A stretch of 64,000 nucleotides of DNA from Cyanobium sp. CACIAM 14 (GTDB lineage: Bacteria > Cyanobacteriota > Cyanobacteriia > PCC-6307 > Cyanobiaceae): assembly GCA_000708525.1 (NCBI GenBank), contig JMRP01000001.1, forward strand, positions 248,001 to 312,000. Reading direction: 5' to 3'. Every line of letters begins with the position of its first letter. The first letter of the stretch is position 1. Below are positions 48,398 to 57,537 of the stretch, piece by piece. The notes under the pieces are model-generated. The model did not search any database. It saw only the letters and a list, made by a program, of their open reading frames with translations, and had not been told where the DNA came from. A program made the translations under genes and the position numbers.

Positions 48398-49560
48398 ATC
48401 CCTGGCTCGGTCGCCGCATTCCTCTGGCCTGGTTGCTGCTCAAGCGGCAGCCCATGCGTCTTGCCGTGGCCCTGGCCGGAATCGGCTTCGCCGGGATCCT
48501 GATGTTCATGCAGCTGGGCTTCCGTGACGGTCTCTATGAGTCCAGTGTCACCATCCAGCAGCGCTTCGACGCCGATCTGGTCATGGTGAGTCCCCGCAGC
48601 GCCAGTTCAATTGGTATGAGCGGTTTTCCCGAACGGCGACTGGTCCAGACACTCGCTGATCCCGATGTGGATGGAATCAGTCCTGTCCACTGGAGACTCG
48701 TGCTCTGGCGCCATCCCAATCGACCGGTAACACGCTCGATCCTCGCCCTCGGTTTCGAGCCATCCGTTCCTTTCTTCACTGATCCCGGCCTGAAGGAGAA
48801 GGCAAGGGTCCTCACCCAGAAGGGCCGGGTACTCTTCGACCAACTTTCCCGGCCCGAGTTCGGACCCATCGGCAAATGGTTCCGCGAGGGCAGGACCGTT
48901 GAAACGGAGATCAACGCTCGCAGGATTCGGGTGGCTGGACTCGTCGAGCTTGGTCCCTCCTTCGGAGCAGACGGAACCATCCTGATGAGCCGGGAAACAT
49001 TTCTTCGTTTGCTTCCTAACACTCCGCCTGGCAGTATCGAGATCGGCCTGATCAGGCTGAAGTCAGGTTCTGACCCTGAGGCCGTGTTGCACCGCTTGCG
49101 CGCGATGCTGCCAAAGGATGTGTTGCTCTACACCAAGAATGGGTTCATGGAAGCGGAGAAGAATTACTGGCGGACAGGAACAGCCATCGGATACATTTTC
49201 ACCGTCGGAACTCTTATGGGGTTCGTTGTTGGCTGCGTTGTTGTTTATCAGATTCTCTACTCCGATGTAAGCGACCACCTCCCTGAATATGCCACCTTAC
49301 TGGCAATGGGATATCGGCTGGTTGGCCTGCTTGGGGTTGTGATCAGGGAGGGCCTGCTTCTTGCGCTGTTCGGTTTCCTCCCTGCATGGCTTGCGGGACA
49401 GCTTCTTTTCTCTCTGGTCCGAGGCGGCACCCGTCTGCCGGTCACGATGGATGCGCAGAAGGCAATCTTTGTTTTTTTGATGATTCTGCTGATGTGCATG
49501 GGATCAGCCTTGCTGGCGATGCGCAAGCTCGGTGATGCTGACCCAGCGGAAATCTTCTGA
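48394..49560 (+). CDS. devC: DevC-type ABC exporter permease
   Basis: RRIPLAWLLLKRQPMRLAVALAGIGFAGILMFMQLGFRDGLYESSVTIQQRFDADLVMVSPRS...VGCVVVYQILYSDVSDHLPEYATLLAMGY. Confidence 0.94.
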   Translation: MNPWLGRRIPLAWLLLKRQPMRLAVALAGIGFAGILMFMQLGFRDGLYESSVTIQQRFDADLVMVSPRSASSIGMSGFPERRLVQTLADPDVDGISPVHWRLVLWRHPNRPVTRSILALGFEPSVPFFTDPGLKEKARVLTQKGRVLFDQLSRPEFGPIGKWFREGRTVETEINARRIRVAGLVELGPSFGADGTILMSRETFLRLLPNTPPGSIEIGLIRLKSGSDPEAVLHRLRAMLPKDVLLYTKNGFMEAEKNYWRTGTAIGYIFTVGTLMGFVVGCVVVYQILYSDVSDHLPEYATLLAMGYRLVGLLGVVIREGLLLALFGFLPAWLAGQLLFSLVRGGTRLPVTMDAQKAIFVFLMILLMCMGSALLAMRKLGDADPAEIF

Positions 49561-49565
49561 GCTCC

Positions 49566-50327
49566 ATGACCCTCTCCTCTTCTCTCCATCGCAGTCTGAC
49601 TTCTCACGGCGGTTCGGACAGTCCCACCGGTGAACTCGCGCCAGCAATCTCCATCCAGGGACTGTCGCACTGGTTCGGCTCAGGCCAGATGCGTCGGCAG
49701 GTGCTGCATGGGCTCGACCTCGTCGTCCATCCTGGAGAGGTTCTGGTGCTCACGGGACCTTCGGGCTGCGGAAAGACCACCCTCCTCACGCTTGTCGGTG
49801 CCCTCCGTAAGGTCATGGAGGGTTCCGTAAGAGTCCTCGGCCAGGAACTGTTCAGGTCCAGCCGGGGGGAGCGCCAGCGGATCCGCCAGTCGATCGGCAT
49901 GATCTTCCAGGGCCACAACCTGCTCAGCTTTCTGACCGCCGAGCAGAACGTCCAGATGGGGGCCGATCTCCTGCCCGGTCTGAGCTACCGGGCCCGGCGA
50001 GATCTGGCCCGGGAATGGCTCCGGGCCGTTGGACTCTCCGACCACCTTTCCAAGCTCCCCCACGATCTCTCGGGTGGCCAGAAGCAGCGGGTGGCGATTG
50101 CCCGGGCTCTGGCGGCCCACCCGCGCCTGCTGCTGGCCGACGAACCCACCGCCGCGCTCGACAGCCGCACCGGCAGGGAGGTGGTGGATCTGCTCAAGCG
50201 CCTGGCCCAGGACGAGGGTTGTGCCGTACTGATGGTCACCCACGATCCCCGCATCCTCGACGTGGCCGATCGGCTGGTGCGGATGGAGGACGGCCGGCTC
50301 TGGGCCAGTGATGCCCTGGTTGGGTGA
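49566..50327 (+). CDS. devA: DevA-type ABC exporter ATP-binding protein
   Basis: Walker A LTGPSGCGKTTLLTLVGALR; LSGGQKQRVAIARALAAHPRLLLADEPTAALDSRTG. Confidence 0.94.
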   Translation: MTLSSSLHRSLTSHGGSDSPTGELAPAISIQGLSHWFGSGQMRRQVLHGLDLVVHPGEVLVLTGPSGCGKTTLLTLVGALRKVMEGSVRVLGQELFRSSRGERQRIRQSIGMIFQGHNLLSFLTAEQNVQMGADLLPGLSYRARRDLAREWLRAVGLSDHLSKLPHDLSGGQKQRVAIARALAAHPRLLLADEPTAALDSRTGREVVDLLKRLAQDEGCAVLMVTHDPRILDVADRLVRMEDGRLWASDALVG

Positions 50328-50367
50328 GTAGGGTGGTGTCTCACCGTCACTCAGAAGCGCAGACCGC

Positions 50368-50523
50368 ATGGCGAAACGCAGGAATCTCAAGAAGGAGAAG
50401 CAGGAGCGCAACCGCGCCTATGCCCGCAAGTTCAAGAAGCGCAAGCTCCGCAACGACGGCCGCGGTGAAGGCGCCGGCAACGGCGTGACCGGAACGGCCA
50501 ACAACGGCGGGGCCGCCGACTGA
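50368..50523 (+). CDS. 51-aa basic small protein
   Basis: Hand translation MAKRRNLKKEKQERNRAYARKFKKRKLRNDGRGEGAGNGVTGTANNGGAAD; below ORF-track cutoff; followed by an intrinsic terminator. Confidence 0.78.
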   Translation: MAKRRNLKKEKQERNRAYARKFKKRKLRNDGRGEGAGNGVTGTANNGGAAD

Positions 50524-50551
50524 CCAGCACAGGCCAGCGACGGCGGCCCAG

Positions 50552-50576
50552 GGGGATTCGATCGGATCCCCTTTTT
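50552..50576 (+). terminator. rho-independent terminator
   Basis: GGGGATTC-GATC-GGATCCCC stem (8 bp including one G:U, 4-nt loop) followed by TTTTT. Confidence 0.85.
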
Positions 50577-50654
50577 CATGTCCATCCCTCCGGCCGGCCT
50601 GAGGCCCTCTCTGCGGCCCTCTCCCTCTGGCCCTGCACCGGATCGCCCCACCCG

Positions 50655-51593
50655 ATGTTCATCAGCGTCGTCATCCCCACGTACAACCGCCTGCCGATCC
50701 TGCGGCAGTGCCTGCAGGCCCTGGAACGGCAGGACGTTGCGGCACCGCTGGAGGCCTACGAGGTGGTGCTGGTGGACGACGGCTCCACCGACGACACGGT
50801 GCGCTGGCTGGACGCCCATGCCACCGCCTTTCCCCATGTCCGGCTGATCCGTCAGGAGCACGGCGGACCCGCGCAGGGGCGCAACCGCGGCGTCGAGGAG
50901 GCCCGGGGGGACGTGATCGTCTTCATCGACAGCGACCTGGTGGTGACCTCCCGATTCCTGCTGCACCACGCCACCACCCTGCGCCGGGCCTGGCAGCAGG
51001 CGGGTGATCGGCTCTGCTTCACCTACGGGGCGGTGATCAACACCCACAACTTCGAGGATCCGACCTCCGAACCCCACAAGCTGCGCGACCTGTCCTGGGC
51101 CTACTTCGCCACCGGCAACGTGGCGATCGACCGAGGGGTGCTGGAGGCGTCCGGTCTGTTCGACACCGGCTTCCGGCTCTACGGGTGGGAGGACCTGGAG
51201 CTGGGGGAGCGGTTGCGCCGCATGGGTGTGAAGCTGGTGCGCTGCCCCGAGGCCGTCGGCTACCACTGGCATCCGCCCCTGAGCCTGGAGCAGATTCCCG
51301 ATCTGGTGCGGGTGGAGCGGGAGCGGGCCCGGATGGGGCTGGTGTTCTTCCGCAAGCACCCGACCCGCCGGGTGCGCTTCATCATCCAGTTCACCTGGCT
51401 GCATCTGCTGCTCTGGGAGTTGCTCACCCTCGGCGGTCTGATCAACGAGCGCAGCCTCCGGCCCCTGCTGGGCTGGCTCATCCGCCACGGCAAACCCGGT
51501 CTGGCGATGGAACTGCTGCGACTGCCCCTGAACCGGTTCGGCGTCCGCACCCTCCATGCCGAAGCCCGTCAGCAGGCCCATTTGTTAAGTTGA
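50655..51593 (+). CDS. family 2 glycosyltransferase
   Basis: MFISVVIPTYNRLPILRQCLQAL...VVLVDDGSTDDTVRWL...GPAQGRNRGVEEARGDVIVFIDSDLVV...TGFRLYGWEDLELGERLRRMG. Confidence 0.92.
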   Translation: MFISVVIPTYNRLPILRQCLQALERQDVAAPLEAYEVVLVDDGSTDDTVRWLDAHATAFPHVRLIRQEHGGPAQGRNRGVEEARGDVIVFIDSDLVVTSRFLLHHATTLRRAWQQAGDRLCFTYGAVINTHNFEDPTSEPHKLRDLSWAYFATGNVAIDRGVLEASGLFDTGFRLYGWEDLELGERLRRMGVKLVRCPEAVGYHWHPPLSLEQIPDLVRVERERARMGLVFFRKHPTRRVRFIIQFTWLHLLLWELLTLGGLINERSLRPLLGWLIRHGKPGLAMELLRLPLNRFGVRTLHAEARQQAHLLS

Positions 51594-51614
51594 TCGGGCA
51601 ACCCCAACACCGCA

Positions 51615-51674
51615 CACCTGCAAGTTTCGGGTGATCCCCCCGGGATCCCTGGCAGGTGGAGGCGAACCCGAAAC
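51615..51674 (+). ncRNA. candidate structured rpsB 5' leader (cis-regulatory RNA, pseudoknot or switch)
   Basis: Stem A CACCTGC 51615-51621 / GCAGGTG 51652-51658; stem B GTTTCGGGT 51624-51632 / ACCCGAAAC 51666-51674; stem C GATCCC 51633-51638 / GGGATC 51642-51647; rpsB ATG at 51687. Confidence 0.65.
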
Positions 51675-51686
51675 CCCACAAACCGA

Positions 51687-52400
51687 ATGGCTGTCGTCAC
51701 TCTCGCCGAGATGATGGAGGCTGGTGCCCACTTCGGACACCAGACCCGTCGCTGGAACCCCAAGATGTCGCGCTACATCTACTGCGCGCGCAACGGGGTC
51801 CACATCATCGACCTCGTGCAGACCGCCGTCTGCATGAACAACGCCTACAAGTGGACCCGCAGCGCCGCGCGCAGCGGCAAGCGCTTTCTGTTCGTCGGCA
51901 CCAAGAAGCAGGCCTCCGAGGTGATCGCGCAGGAGGCCACCCGCTGCGGTGCCGCCTATGTCAACCAGCGCTGGCTGGGCGGAATGCTCACCAACTGGAG
52001 CACCATGCGGGCCCGCATCGACCGGCTCAAGGACCTGGAACGCATGGAGGCCTCCGGGGCCATCGCCATGCGGCCCAAGAAGGAGGCGGCCGTGCTGCGC
52101 CGCGAACTGGATCGTCTGCAGAAGTATCTGGGTGGTCTGAAGAACATGCGCCGCCTGCCGGATGTGGTGGTGCTGGTGGATCAGCGCCGGGAGACCAACG
52201 CGGTGCTCGAATGCCGCAAGCTCGACATCCCGCTCGTGTCGATGCTGGACACCAACTGCGACCCCGACCTCTGCGACGTTCCCATCCCCTGCAATGACGA
52301 CGCGGTGCGTTCGGTGCAGCTGGTGCTCGGCCGTCTTGCGGATGCGATCAACGAAGGCCGCCATGGAGCCCAGGATCAGCGCGGTGACGACGACGCCTGA
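51687..52400 (+). CDS. rpsB: 30S ribosomal protein S2
   Basis: [41 protein letters not shown]...[23 protein letters not shown]. Confidence 0.98.
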   Translation: MAVVTLAEMMEAGAHFGHQTRRWNPKMSRYIYCARNGVHIIDLVQTAVCMNNAYKWTRSAARSGKRFLFVGTKKQASEVIAQEATRCGAAYVNQRWLGGMLTNWSTMRARIDRLKDLERMEASGAIAMRPKKEAAVLRRELDRLQKYLGGLKNMRRLPDVVVLVDQRRETNAVLECRKLDIPLVSMLDTNCDPDLCDVPIPCNDDAVRSVQLVLGRLADAINEGRHGAQDQRGDDDA

Positions 52401-52435
52401 GACATCCCCTCCCTCCGACCTCCCTCCCTATTCCC

Positions 52436-53095
52436 ATGTCTGAGATCACAGCGAAGCTCGTCAAGGACCTGCGCGACAAGACCGGCGCCGGCATGATGGA
52501 TTGCAAGAAGGCCCTCACCGAATCCGGTGGGGACGCCGCCAAGGCCGCCGAGTGGCTGCGCCAGAAGGGCATCGCCTCCGCCGAGAAGAAGGCCGGCCGC
52601 ACCGCCGCCGAAGGAGTCATCGGCAGCTACATCCACACCGGCGCCCGTGTCGGTGTGCTTGTGGAAGTCAACTGCGAGACCGACTTCGTCGCCCGGGGAG
52701 ATCTCTTCCAGGAACTGGTGCGCAACGTGGCGATGCAGATCGCCGCCTGCCCGAACGTGGAGTACGTGAGCACCGACGACATTCCTGCCGAGGTGGCCGA
52801 GCGCGAGAAGGCCATCGAGATGGGGCGCGATGACCTGGCCGGGAAGAAGGCGGAGATGAAGGAGAAGATCGTTGCCGGGCGCATCGGCAAGCGGCTCAAG
52901 GAAATGGCCTTGCTCGACCAGCCCTACATCCGCGACAACAGCGTGACCGTCGGAGAGATGGTGAAGTCGGCCGCCGGCAAGACCGGCGAGAACATCCGCG
53001 TGCGCCGCTTCACTCGGTACACCCTCGGTGAGGGGATCGAGGTGGAGCAGAGCGACTTCGCCGCCGAGGTGGCGGCGATGGGCAAGGCGGCCTGA
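52436..53095 (+). CDS. tsf: elongation factor Ts
   Basis: [57 protein letters not shown]...[18 protein letters not shown]. Confidence 0.98.
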   Translation: MSEITAKLVKDLRDKTGAGMMDCKKALTESGGDAAKAAEWLRQKGIASAEKKAGRTAAEGVIGSYIHTGARVGVLVEVNCETDFVARGDLFQELVRNVAMQIAACPNVEYVSTDDIPAEVAEREKAIEMGRDDLAGKKAEMKEKIVAGRIGKRLKEMALLDQPYIRDNSVTVGEMVKSAAGKTGENIRVRRFTRYTLGEGIEVEQSDFAAEVAAMGKAA

Positions 53096-53130
53096 GCCGC
53101 CTCTCTTCCGCCTCCCCCGCGCCGGATCCG

Positions 53131-54297
53131 TTGAGCGAAACGCCCGATCCGATCGGTCTGCCGGCTCAGCTGGAGGCCATCACCCAGCAGCTGGAGGAGT
53201 CCAACCCCGCGCTCTACCGCCATCTCGCCCTCTACCTCCAGGTGCTCAGGCAGGTCCTGCCGCAGAGGGTGCGGCAGGCCTGTTTTCATCTGGCCACCCA
53301 GGTGCACCCCCAGCGCTACACGGCGTTGCCGGAGGAACGGCGTGGATTGCTTCACAGCCGGATCGACGGGCTGGTCGGCCGCTGCTCCAGCCTGCTCACG
53401 GTGGAGCAACTGGCGGTGCTCGCCCACCAGATCCACCGGGAAGGGCAGCGGCGTGAGCGTCACGACCATCGGCAGATCCTGGCGGAGCTCAGCCTGGGTC
53501 TGGAGGTTGAGGCGGGCTCCGAGGCCGATGCGCCCGCCGATCTCCTGCCGCCGGGGTCGGTCTGTCTGAGCTTCGCTCCTCCCCTCACGGGACTGCCCCA
53601 GTCCTGGGGAGCGTTCCTGCCAGCCGAGACCGGCAGGCCCGCGGGCCACGGTCAGGTCGAGCCGTTCGCCACCGGCTCTGGTGGCGCAGACGCGGACGAC
53701 TCGGGCGTGACGACTTCCGCTGCCGGAGTGTCCGCTGCCGAGGCTGCCGACGAGGCCGGCTCCGCGGGAGAGGAGATGGAGCGAGCCGGCTTCGATCCCG
53801 TCGCTGCAGACCAGGAAGCGAGCACCCTCTGGCAACGGCAGCGGCTGCCCCGGGAGCCCCGGTTGGTGCTGCAGTGGCTGGATGGCATGGAACTGGCCCT
53901 GGGGCGCCGTCTGCGCAACCTCTCCCATGCCGTCAACGTGGAACTTCTCCGGGCCGGCCTGAACCGGAGCCTTCTGCCGGTGAGCCTGCTGGATGCGGTG
54001 CTGGCCGGTCAGCTGGAGACACTGGCGGCCCCCGCCAATCTGCTGCGGCTCTCGCTGCCCTTCGGTGGGAACGCCGACAGCGGCCAGGCTCAGACAATGG
54101 CGGTGCTGCTGCGCACGGTTGAACTGGAGCTGGAGGAGCCCAAGCTGCGCACCTGCCGGCGGCGGCTTCAGCAGCACCGTCAGGAGGTCCGCAGAATGGC
54201 CCAGCAGTTCCGTCGTCTGCAACGGCGCCTCCGGATCCACCAGGCCGAACAGCTGTGGCTGCAGGACACCAGCCCCCTCCCAGACCCGAGCGACTGA
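53131..54297 (+). CDS. conserved cyanobacterial hypothetical protein
   Basis: TTG start; PIGLPAQLEAITQQLEESNPALYRHLALYLQVLRQVLPQRVRQACFHLATQVHPQRY; acidic Ala-rich linker; basic coiled C-terminus; sits between tsf and recG. Confidence 0.7.
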   Translation: MSETPDPIGLPAQLEAITQQLEESNPALYRHLALYLQVLRQVLPQRVRQACFHLATQVHPQRYTALPEERRGLLHSRIDGLVGRCSSLLTVEQLAVLAHQIHREGQRRERHDHRQILAELSLGLEVEAGSEADAPADLLPPGSVCLSFAPPLTGLPQSWGAFLPAETGRPAGHGQVEPFATGSGGADADDSGVTTSAAGVSAAEAADEAGSAGEEMERAGFDPVAADQEASTLWQRQRLPREPRLVLQWLDGMELALGRRLRNLSHAVNVELLRAGLNRSLLPVSLLDAVLAGQLETLAAPANLLRLSLPFGGNADSGQAQTMAVLLRTVELELEEPKLRTCRRRLQQHRQEVRRMAQQFRRLQRRLRIHQAEQLWLQDTSPLPDPSD

Positions 54298-56777
54298 GCG
54301 CCACCCCGGAGTCCTTCGAGGGCTGGTGTATCGCCCTGCAGCAGGCCTGTCGCCTGGAGGCGGAACGGGGCTTCGGGAACCTCCAGGGCCGCCATGACAC
54401 CTTCAGTGGCTTCGTGCAGGCGAGCCTGGCCGCCCCCGCGGCCGATCTGGGCGATCCCGAGCGGCAGCGTCTTGCAGCCCTGGCCAGGGGCTTCGACCGG
54501 TATGCCTCGCTCGATCTGAGCGCGCGCCAGTCTCTGGTCCAGCGGCTGCGACAGGCCCTGCATGCGCTGCGGCGAGCGCGCCAGGAACCCGGGCCCGTTT
54601 CGGCCCCACGGCTGCGGCTGGCTCCCCTGCCCACCGAGCCGAACGGCGGTGGTGAGGGGCGAGGCCGTCTGACCCCGGAGACCCCCCTGGCGCAGGTGGC
54701 GGGAATCGGCGCGAAGACCGCCACCCGTCTGGCCGCCCTCGGACTGCTGGTGGTGCGTGATCTGGTGCACCACTACCCCCGCGACTATCTCGATTACGCC
54801 CATCTGGTGCGGATCGCCGGACTCGAGCCGGGCCGCACGGCCACCATCGTCGCCACGGTGCGCCGTTCTCATGCCTTCGGCAGCCCCCGCAATCCGAACC
54901 TGGCCATCCTGGAGCTGCATCTGCAGGACATCACGGGCCGGCTGCGGGTGACCCGCTTCTTCGCCGGTCGTCGCTTCAGCAGTCCGGGCTGGCTGAAATC
55001 CCAGCAGCGTCTCTATCCCGTGGGTGCCACGGTGGCCGTGAGCGGGCTGGTGAAGGAGAGCCCCTATGGGCCCTGCTTCGCCGATCCGCTCCTGGAGGTG
55101 CTGGAGGCCCCCGGAGCACCGGTGCGTTCGGAGCGGATCGGTCGTTTCGTGCCGGTCTACGCCCTCACCGAGGGTCTCAGCGGTGAGCAGCTCTCCAAGG
55201 CGGTCGCTGCCGTGCTGCCAGAGGTGGGCCGCTGGCCCGATCCCCTGCCGGAGCCCCTGCGGCGGGAACTGGATCTGCCCCGCCGCGGCGAGGCCCTGCA
55301 GGGGATCCACCGACCCGCCGATCGCGAGGCGCTGCAGCGCTGGCGGCGCCGGCTGGTGTTCGATGAGTTCCTGCTGCTGCAACTGGCTCTGGGGCAGCGG
55401 CGGCAGCGCCTGCGGCAGCAGCCTGCTCCGGCCCTGGTGCTGCCCGGCGGCGCCGACGACCTGGTGGGTCGGTTCCTGGCGCTCCTGCCCTTCCCCCTCA
55501 CCGGAGCCCAGAGCCGGGTGCTTGCGGAGATCCGTGCCGACATGGCCCGGCCCCGGCCGATGGCCCGGCTGGTGCAGGGGGACGTGGGCAGCGGCAAGAC
55601 CGTGGTGGCCCTGGCGGCCCTGCTCGGCGCGATCGAAGCCGGCTGCCAGGGGGCGCTGATGGCCCCCACCGAGGTGCTGGCGGCCCAGCACTTCCAGAAG
55701 CTGGCCCAGTGGCTGCCCAGGCTGAACGTGAGCAGCGACCTGCTCACCGGTTCCACCCCGGTCCGCCGACGGCGCCGGTTGCTGCAGGACCTGGCCAACG
55801 GGCAGGTGAGGCTGCTGGTGGGCACCCATGCGTTGCTCGAGGATCCGGTGCAGTTCGAGCGGCTGGGGCTGGTGGTGGTGGACGAGCAGCACCGCTTCGG
55901 CGTGCGCCAGCGTGGCCGCCTGCTGGCCAAGGGGCTCCAGCCCCACCTGCTGACGATGACCGCCACCCCGATTCCCCGCACCCTGGCGCTGTCGATCCAC
56001 GGCGATCTGGACATCAGCCAGATCGACGAGCTGCCGCCCGGCCGGACGCCGATCCGCACCCGGCTGCTGCGGGGGGCGGAGCGCCCCCAGGCCTGGGAGC
56101 TGGTGCGCCAGCAGGTGGCTCTCGGCCAGCAGGCCTATGTGGTGCTGCCGCTGGTGGAGGAGTCGGAGAAGCTGGATCTGCGCTCCGCCGTGGAGGTGCA
56201 CCGTCACCTCGCCGGGGAAGTGTTTCCCGGCCTGGCGGTGGGGCTCCTCCACGGCCGCATGAACGGCGAGGAGAAGCAGCAGGCCATCGACGCCTTCCAG
56301 GGAGGCCGCTGCCAGGTGCTGGTGTCCACCACGGTGGTGGAGGTGGGGGTGGACGTGCCCGCGGCCAGCGTGATGGTGATCGAGCACGCCGAACGGTTCG
56401 GCCTGGCCCAGCTGCACCAGCTGCGCGGACGGGTGGGCCGGGGAGCGGCCGCCTCCCACTGTTTGCTGATCCACGACGGGGACAGTGCCACGGCGCGCCA
56501 GCGGCTGGAGCTGCTGGTGCGCAGCGCCGACGGTTTCGAGATCGCCGAGATGGATCTGCGGCTGCGGGGGCCGGGTCAGGTGCTCGGCACCCGTCAGTCC
56601 GGTCTGCCGGATCTGGCCCTGGCCAGCCTCAGCGACGACGGCGACGTGCTGGAGGCGGCCCGCCTGGCCGCACGGCGGATTCTGGAGGAGGATCCCGGCC
56701 TGGAGCGCCATCCCGCTCTGCGAGTGGCTCTGGAGGAACAGCGGCGGCGCTCGCTGGAGGCGGCCCAGCTGAACTGA
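54255..56777 (+). CDS. recG: ATP-dependent DNA helicase RecG
   Basis: AQVAGIGAKTATRLAALGLLVVRDLVHHYPRDYLDY; helicase motifs LVQGDVGSGKTVVALAALL, MAPTEVLAAQHF, VVDEQHRFGVRQR, TMTATPIPRTLALSIHGDLD, LRGRVGRGAAASHCLLI; about 130-aa N-terminal extension. Confidence 0.96.
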   Translation: MAAGHQPPPRPERLSATPESFEGWCIALQQACRLEAERGFGNLQGRHDTFSGFVQASLAAPAADLGDPERQRLAALARGFDRYASLDLSARQSLVQRLRQALHALRRARQEPGPVSAPRLRLAPLPTEPNGGGEGRGRLTPETPLAQVAGIGAKTATRLAALGLLVVRDLVHHYPRDYLDYAHLVRIAGLEPGRTATIVATVRRSHAFGSPRNPNLAILELHLQDITGRLRVTRFFAGRRFSSPGWLKSQQRLYPVGATVAVSGLVKESPYGPCFADPLLEVLEAPGAPVRSERIGRFVPVYALTEGLSGEQLSKAVAAVLPEVGRWPDPLPEPLRRELDLPRRGEALQGIHRPADREALQRWRRRLVFDEFLLLQLALGQRRQRLRQQPAPALVLPGGADDLVGRFLALLPFPLTGAQSRVLAEIRADMARPRPMARLVQGDVGSGKTVVALAALLGAIEAGCQGALMAPTEVLAAQHFQKLAQWLPRLNVSSDLLTGSTPVRRRRRLLQDLANGQVRLLVGTHALLEDPVQFERLGLVVVDEQHRFGVRQRGRLLAKGLQPHLLTMTATPIPRTLALSIHGDLDISQIDELPPGRTPIRTRLLRGAERPQAWELVRQQVALGQQAYVVLPLVEESEKLDLRSAVEVHRHLAGEVFPGLAVGLLHGRMNGEEKQQAIDAFQGGRCQVLVSTTVVEVGVDVPAASVMVIEHAERFGLAQLHQLRGRVGRGAAASHCLLIHDGDSATARQRLELLVRSADGFEIAEMDLRLRGPGQVLGTRQSGLPDLALASLSDDGDVLEAARLAARRILEEDPGLERHPALRVALEEQRRRSLEAAQLN

Positions 56778-56814
56778 GCGGTTGAATGGGGGCTTGCCGG
56801 CCCCGTCTGGTCCG

Positions 56815-57537
56815 ATGCCGCTGCGTCCCTGGAGTCCGATCCCCATCCAAGACGACGGTGAGCCCCTGCTGGATCTGCCGGCAGGCCTGTGGCGGCTGGA
56901 TCCCCATCCCTATCAGGCCCTCGGGGCGCCCTATGGCGAGGGGGTCAGCCCGTTCCGGCTGCGCCGGGGGGTGATCGAGCGGCTGGAGAGGGCCCAGGCC
57001 CTGCTCCGGCAGCGGCGACCGGAATGGCGGCTGGCCATCTTCGATGCCTGGCGGCCCATCGCCGTGCAGGCGTTCATGGTGCGCCACGCCTTCGCCGAGG
57101 CCTGCCGCCTGCGGGGCCTGGACCCCCGCGGCACCGGTCCGGCCCATCGGGCTGTGGCGGCCGAGGTGGACCGCTTCTGGGCGCCGCCGAGCAGCGATCC
57201 GGCCACGCCACCGCCGCACAGCACAGGAGCCGCCGTGGATCTGACCCTCGCGGACGCGCAGGGCCAGCCGCTGGCCATGGGAGGGGCGATCGACGCCATC
57301 GGCCCCATCGCGGAGCCCGGATACTATGCGGCGGCTCCGGCCGGCAGTGAAGCGGCCGCCTGGCATGGCCGTCGCCTGCTGCTGGCCGAGGTGATGGCGG
57401 GGGCGGGGTTCGCCCAGCACCCCAACGAGTGGTGGCACTTCAGCCACGGCGATCAGCTCTGGGCCTGGCGCCGCTCCGAACCCCGGGCGCTCTACGGCCG
57501 GGTGGACGGTGCGGTGGCGGCTGGCGGCGGGGCCTGA
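56815..57537 (+). CDS. VanX-family D-alanyl-D-alanine dipeptidase
   Basis: FDAWRPIAVQAFM; zinc-site pattern PPHSTGAAVDLTL and NEWWHFSHGDQLWAW. Confidence 0.9.
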   Translation: MPLRPWSPIPIQDDGEPLLDLPAGLWRLDPHPYQALGAPYGEGVSPFRLRRGVIERLERAQALLRQRRPEWRLAIFDAWRPIAVQAFMVRHAFAEACRLRGLDPRGTGPAHRAVAAEVDRFWAPPSSDPATPPPHSTGAAVDLTLADAQGQPLAMGGAIDAIGPIAEPGYYAAAPAGSEAAAWHGRRLLLAEVMAGAGFAQHPNEWWHFSHGDQLWAWRRSEPRALYGRVDGAVAAGGGA

